DNA of 16,475 bases from DATDMG01 sp036518955 (lineage in GTDB: Bacteria; Actinomycetota; Actinomycetes; Actinomycetales; Kineosporiaceae), in contig DATDMG010000471.1 in assembly GCA_036518955.1 (NCBI GenBank), forward strand, positions 1 through 16,475. Reading direction: 5' to 3'. Of the stretch, positions 14,090 to 16,475 are shown piece after piece (within the stretch, counting starts at the first letter, position 1; the number at the start of each line of letters is the position of its first letter). The notes beneath the pieces are model-generated. The model did no database searches, was not told the origin of the DNA, and saw only the letters and a program-made list of their open reading frames with translations. Position numbers and translations under genes: made by a program.

Positions 14090-14527
14090 GTGAACAATCC
14101 GGACGGCGGACGTCGCCCCGCACCCCGCACGGCCGCCGCCCCGGTCCTGGACCGTGCCTTCTCGGCCCTGACCGGCCTCGTTGCCCTCACGGTCCTGCTA
14201 CAGGGTCTGTGGGCCGGGATCTTCCTCCAGCACGACGGCCAGCGCGACGCCGCGGGGAACTGGATCGAGGTCCATGCGCGAGGTGGTGAAGTGGCGATCG
14301 TGCTGGCCGTTCTCGCCACCGCCTACGCCGTGTTCCGACTCCGGGCGCGGCGCGATCTGTGGATCGGCGGCGCCGTCCTCACCGTTCTCCTGATCCTCGA
14401 GGCCTACCTCGGCGGCCTGATCGCCGACGCCGGAAAGGACGCCCTGACCGTCGTCCACATCCCGCTCGCCATGGCGATCATGGCGTTGGCGGTGTGGCTG
14501 CCGGTGCGTGCCGCGCGGCGTCGCTGA
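14090..14527 (+). CDS. Four-helix integral membrane protein (DUF6220-like)
   Basis: The product has 145 residues with four predicted membrane helices: FSALTGLVALTVLLQGLWAG (about 24-43), EVAIVLAVLATAYAVF (66-81), IGGAVLTVLLILEAYLGGLI (about 91-110) and HIPLAMAIMALAVWLPV (122-138). His62 (EVHARGG) and His122 (VVHIPLA) sit near membrane edges, as in small membrane haem or quinone-type proteins, and the overall pattern is close to the DUF6220 family; the function is unknown. The GTG at 14090 follows GGGAG (14079-14083) six bases upstream. A hairpin lies just after the stop, so the gene is probably a single transcription unit. Confidence 0.7.
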   Translation: MNNPDGGRRPAPRTAAAPVLDRAFSALTGLVALTVLLQGLWAGIFLQHDGQRDAAGNWIEVHARGGEVAIVLAVLATAYAVFRLRARRDLWIGGAVLTVLLILEAYLGGLIADAGKDALTVVHIPLAMAIMALAVWLPVRAARRR

Positions 14528-14538
14528 ATCGGGCCAGA

Positions 14539-14565
14539 GCCCCCCCGGACCGACTGGCCGGGGGC
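14539..14565 (+). terminator. Hairpin terminator after the membrane protein gene
   Basis: A run of seven C after G (14539-14546) pairs with GGGGGC (14560-14565), with an inner CGG/CCG extension, starting 12 bases after the stop codon. It has no T-tract. Confidence 0.4.
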
Positions 14566-14699
14566 CGGCGTCCTGCCCAGGGGACCGGCGTCGTCGGCAG
14601 GTACTGGACCCGAACGAAGGCTCGCCGCCGGAATGAGGTGTTCTGGGACGATGGTCCGGAGTTCGCTTCGCGGGTGCCCCAGCGCGCCCTGCCGATCCG

Positions 14700-14857
14700 G
14701 GACAGCCGGGCGGCTCGTCGCCGCCGGCCGGCCGCCGGACGTGCTCACCCCTTCGCTGATCGCCGAGGTGTTCGGCGTCCGCGCTCACCTGGGCACGCAC
14801 CCCCTCACCGGCGTCCCGCACCTGGCCCTGGCTCCGTTCGAGGGTGAGCCCGCCGGG
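14700..14857 (+). pseudogene. C-terminal remnant of an iron-siderophore/haem ABC transporter ATPase
   Basis: The frame reads GRLVAAGRPPDVLTPSLIAE then VFGVRAHLGTHPLTGVPHLA, which is the recognisable C-terminus of FecE/HmuV-type ATPases (normally DGRxVAxGxPxEVLTxELLxEVFGV, then a short tail). The Walker and signature motifs that should precede it are absent. An upstream LPIRDSR in another frame may be the start of the same strand, implying a frameshift near 14705. It is a decayed fragment, and the rest of the transporter is not in the window. Confidence 0.5.
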
Positions 14858-14868
14858 GCGGGCAACGG

Positions 14869-15225
14869 CTACGCCACGGCGTGGCCCGCCTCGGGTGCAC
14901 GGGAGTCGTCCGGCGGTGAGCTCACCCGGGCTCGGGGGCCGCCTCGGGTGGGGTCCGCGGCCGACTCCTGCCGGGCGCCCAGCTCGCGGGCGAGGTGGGT
15001 GAAGTCGGGCCCGGGCATGACGGGGCCGACCCTCAGGCGCCTGCTCACCGCGGTGGCCTCCGCCTGCCAGCTGCGGCAGGCAGGGCAGCCGGACCGGTGC
15101 GCGTCGACGAGTCGCGACGCCATCGGCTCGGGTTCGCCGTCGAGCCGCGCTGACAGTGCCTCCCGGCAGGTCCGGCAGTCCACTCGAGCGTCCTCACGTG
15201 CCAGGTGTCTTGGCACTTCTTCCAT
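14869..15225 (-). CDS. zf-HC2 (ZAS-type) putative anti-sigma factor
   Basis: This 118-residue soluble protein carries a zinc-binding anti-sigma (ZAS) pattern: C17-x2-C20 in DCRTCREALSARLDGE and the signature H43-x3-C47-x2-C50 (HRSGCPACRSW). The helix between them (MASRLVDAH) fits the family. The C-terminal half (TSPP-like, charged, Pro/Ser/Arg-rich) has no membrane helix, so it would be cytoplasmic. ZAS proteins hold an ECF sigma factor inactive until zinc is displaced or cysteines are oxidised. The start at 15225 follows GGAGGA on the minus strand, eight bases upstream; an in-frame longer start at 15339 has no ribosome site. It is transcribed divergently from the SigC-like gene 281 bp away, which makes that sigma factor its likely partner, though cognate pairs are more often co-directional. 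Confidence 0.8.
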   Translation of the reverse strand: MEEVPRHLAREDARVDCRTCREALSARLDGEPEPMASRLVDAHRSGCPACRSWQAEATAVSRRLRVGPVMPGPDFTHLARELGARQESAADPTRGGPRARVSSPPDDSRAPEAGHAVA

Positions 15226-15506
15226 GACCCCAGTCCTCCGTGATCCCTGACGCAAGGTATGGCGTCCGTCCTGGACCAACGCCCCGGTGTTCAGGAGTTT
15301 AAGGCGCCGAAGCGCGGCCGGTCGGAGGATTCGCGGCACGGATGCGCGCGCGGAGCCGGTTCCTCCAGGTGCACCGTCGTCGAGCCCGGGTCCCGCTCAA
15401 CCAGCTACCCCTGACCGGCCACCTCTCAAGTCCTGGCACGGGACTATTGACACGCCTCGAACACGGCCGAGATCACGGCAGTCCGAGTCGGAGCTAGTGT
15501 GCTGGG
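15226..15506. promoter_or_regulatory. Divergent intergenic region of the sigma/anti-sigma pair
   Basis: This region must hold both promoters. For sigC, a TAGTGT (15495-15500) matching the TANNNT -10 pattern ends six bases before the GTG at 15507, and no Shine-Dalgarno precedes that GTG; together these suggest a leaderless transcript. TTGACA at 15447-15452 is a consensus -35 but lies too far from that -10 and has only a weak partner of its own. I could not identify an ECF-type promoter with confidence. Confidence 0.35.
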
Positions 15507-16085
15507 GTGACCGTTCGCGAGGCTCGCGACACGCGAGTGACGGCCCTGGCCTTGGAGGCCGGTCGGGGGAACCCCGACGCGCTGGAGGAGTTCATCCGGG
15601 CCACCCAGGCAGACGTGTGGCGGCTGGTCCGCCATCTGGGTGGTGCGGACGTGGCTGACGACCTGGCCCAGGAGACGTACGCCAGGGCCCTGGTCTCTCT
15701 GCCGGGCTTCGTCGGGCGGTCCTCGGCCCGGGCCTGGCTGCTGGCGATCGCCCGTCGGGCGGTCGTCGACCACTTCCGTTCCCTCGCCTGCCGCCCTCGC
15801 ACGTCGGCCGGGACGGACGTGGCGGTCGCGGCGGACAGGCAGCGCCTGCGGGCGGGTCTTTCCCCGGGCCCGGAGGACGTGGTGGGGCTTCACCTGCTGT
15901 TGGAGGGGCTGGATCCCGCCCGGCGGGAGGTGCTGGTGCTGACTCAGGTGCTGGGGCTGTCCTACGCCGAGGTGGCGCAGATCTGCGGGTGCCCGGTCGG
16001 CACCGTGCGGTCCCGCGTGGCCAGGGCCCGCGAGGACATGATCCGCGCGATGGCGCACGGGGACCGCGACGTCGATGCCGGGTGA
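15507..16085 (+). CDS. sigC: ECF sigma factor, SigC-like
   Basis: This 192-residue protein has only sigma regions 2 and 4. Region 2 covers about 30-93: DALEEFIRATQADVWRLVRH, then ADDLAQETYARAL for core binding, then SSARAWLLAIARRAVVDHFR for -10 recognition. Region 4 covers about 134-181: LDPARREVLVLTQVLGLSYA, then EVAQICGCPVGTVRSRVARA as the helix-turn-helix. The string pattern (RATQxDVWR, ARSSAR-W-LAIAR, LLTQ-LGLSYA, CGCPVGTxRSRVARAR) matches the mycobacterial SigC group as I remember it. It would direct RNA polymerase to a small regulon; mycobacterial SigC has been tied to copper acquisition. The divergent ZAS protein is the probable anti-sigma factor, and the convergent isocyanide-synthase-like gene may be a target. 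Confidence 0.85.
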   Translation: MTVREARDTRVTALALEAGRGNPDALEEFIRATQADVWRLVRHLGGADVADDLAQETYARALVSLPGFVGRSSARAWLLAIARRAVVDHFRSLACRPRTSAGTDVAVAADRQRLRAGLSPGPEDVVGLHLLLEGLDPARREVLVLTQVLGLSYAEVAQICGCPVGTVRSRVARAREDMIRAMAHGDRDVDAG

Positions 16086-16176
16086 GCAGCCCCGGGGGCC
16101 TGTTCCGGCCAGCTCCTGGTCCCGGGTGCTGAGGCCGCCGGTGAGGTGCCCACTCAGCCTCTTGCGGTGAGGTGGG

Positions 16177-16475
16177 TCAGCCGGCGAGCGGGTCAGCACG
16201 GTAGTGGTCCGGGCGCCCGTCGACCTCGACGAGCTCGCCGCGGGCGCGAGCCTGGTGGTGCGGCATCAGCTCGACGCGCCCGTCGGGGTGGTGCAGGACG
16301 AAGACGTCACGCAGGTCGAAGGTGCCGATCCGGAACAGCCCTTCGGCACGGATCATGCCCCGGAGGGCGTCGACGTAGGCGTCGACGTCCTCGTCGGTCA
16401 CGCCGATCAGGTCGGCGAACACGTGGCCGTCGGAGCACACCAGCACCCGGACGCCGGGCGGATGTACTCGCTCCA
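16177..16475 (-). CDS. Isocyanide synthase-like protein (PvcA/Dit1 family), 5' end outside window
   Basis: The frame is open to the window edge, so the N-terminus is missing. It reads ERVHPPGVRVLVCSDGHVFA then DLIGVTDEDVDAYVDALRGM and FRIGTFDLRDVF, closely matching the PvcA/IsnA/Dit1 core (PPG-V-SDGRVFSD-GV-DEDV-AY and then a LDD-F strand). These enzymes convert an amino acid and ribulose-5-phosphate into an isonitrile. Downstream of about 16300 the text becomes VLHHPDGRVELMPHHQARAR, then GELVEVDGRPDHYR, which resembles the family C-terminus (WH-V-dGr-LM-RaqA, lv-DGRP--yR). About 100-150 residues of the expected middle therefore seem absent. Codon bias stays normal across the junction. It is convergent with the SigC-like gene, with 91 bp between stops. 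Activity is doubtful if the deletion is real. Confidence 0.55.
   Translation of the reverse strand, partial: ERVHPPGVRVLVCSDGHVFADLIGVTDEDVDAYVDALRGMIRAEGLFRIGTFDLRDVFVLHHPDGRVELMPHHQARARGELVEVDGRPDHYRADPLAG

Larger units (their letters stand above)
14528..14868. other. Stretch holding a terminator hairpin and an ABC ATPase remnant
   Basis: There is no intact gene between the membrane protein and the zf-HC2 gene. The stretch holds a hairpin (14539-14565) and the decayed end of a metallophore ABC ATPase (about 14700-14857). The 130 bases between them show no clear coding pattern. Confidence 0.5.

Noticed and set aside
14633..15250. 205-residue plus-strand ORF
   Set aside because: Only its 14700-14857 part resembles a protein (ABC ATPase end); the rest is antisense to the zf-HC2 gene, which has the zinc motif and a good ribosome site.
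15444..16199. 251-residue minus-strand frame
   Set aside because: Antisense to the SigC-like gene and lacking domain character.
1..16475. CRISPR array, rRNA, tRNA or complete insertion sequence
   Set aside because: No regularly spaced repeats, no tRNA cloverleaf pattern, no transposase motif and no terminal inverted repeats with target duplications were seen by eye.

Overview
The window is very GC-rich, with strong G/C bias at third codon positions, GTG starts and GGAGG-type ribosome sites. It carries a DoxX-like protein, a LAL-type LuxR regulator, a zf-HC2 protein and a SigC-like ECF sigma factor. All of this points to an actinomycete, most likely Streptomyces or a close relative. Long gene-poor stretches and several broken genes suggest an accessory region with much turnover rather than core chromosome.

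Layout. 1-1830: the 3' end of a DUF1841/SEC-C-like protein, a membrane-anchored hypothetical protein and a DoxX-family membrane protein. 1831-4078: about 0.5 kb without a recognisable gene, then a 40-residue peptide gene with a double-glycine leader, followed 128 bp later by a two-domain glycosyltransferase. 4079-5243: about 1.2 kb of gene remnants, a small ORF with a strong ribosome site, and inverted repeats. 5244-8036: a 930-residue LAL/LuxR ATPase regulator. 8037-8788: gene-poor DNA with a broken minus-strand gene. 8789-12786: a sugar-utilisation block (PfkB-family kinase, an unrecognised remnant, a FucP-like MFS sugar permease, a lipoprotein sugar-binding protein). 12818-13939: a NarL/DesK-type sensor histidine kinase broken by a stop and two frameshifts. 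14090-14527: a four-helix membrane protein. 14528-14868: the C-terminal remnant of a siderophore/haem ABC ATPase. 14869-16085: a zf-HC2 (ZAS-type) putative anti-sigma factor divergent from a SigC-like ECF sigma factor. 16177-end: a minus-strand ORF resembling isocyanide synthases (PvcA/Dit1 family), convergent with sigC and cut by the window edge.

Two places stand out. First, the small peptide plus glycosyltransferase (2346-4078) looks like a minimal glycosylated RiPP locus. Its leader ends in LVGGAGG, its core has no cysteine but has Ser/Thr acceptors, and the only adjacent modifying enzyme is a GT-A glycosyltransferase with an unusual extra C-terminal domain. The large LAL regulator about 1.2 kb downstream could control it, but that is inference. 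Second, a SigC homologue, a ZAS protein, a metallophore-type ABC ATPase remnant and an isocyanide-synthase-like ORF lie together in 1.8 kb. This suggests a SigC-linked copper/isonitrile function, although the synthase ORF appears to lack the middle of the family domain.

Limits: all family names come from reading translated motifs; no search was run. Frameshifts could be sequencing errors in GC-rich runs.
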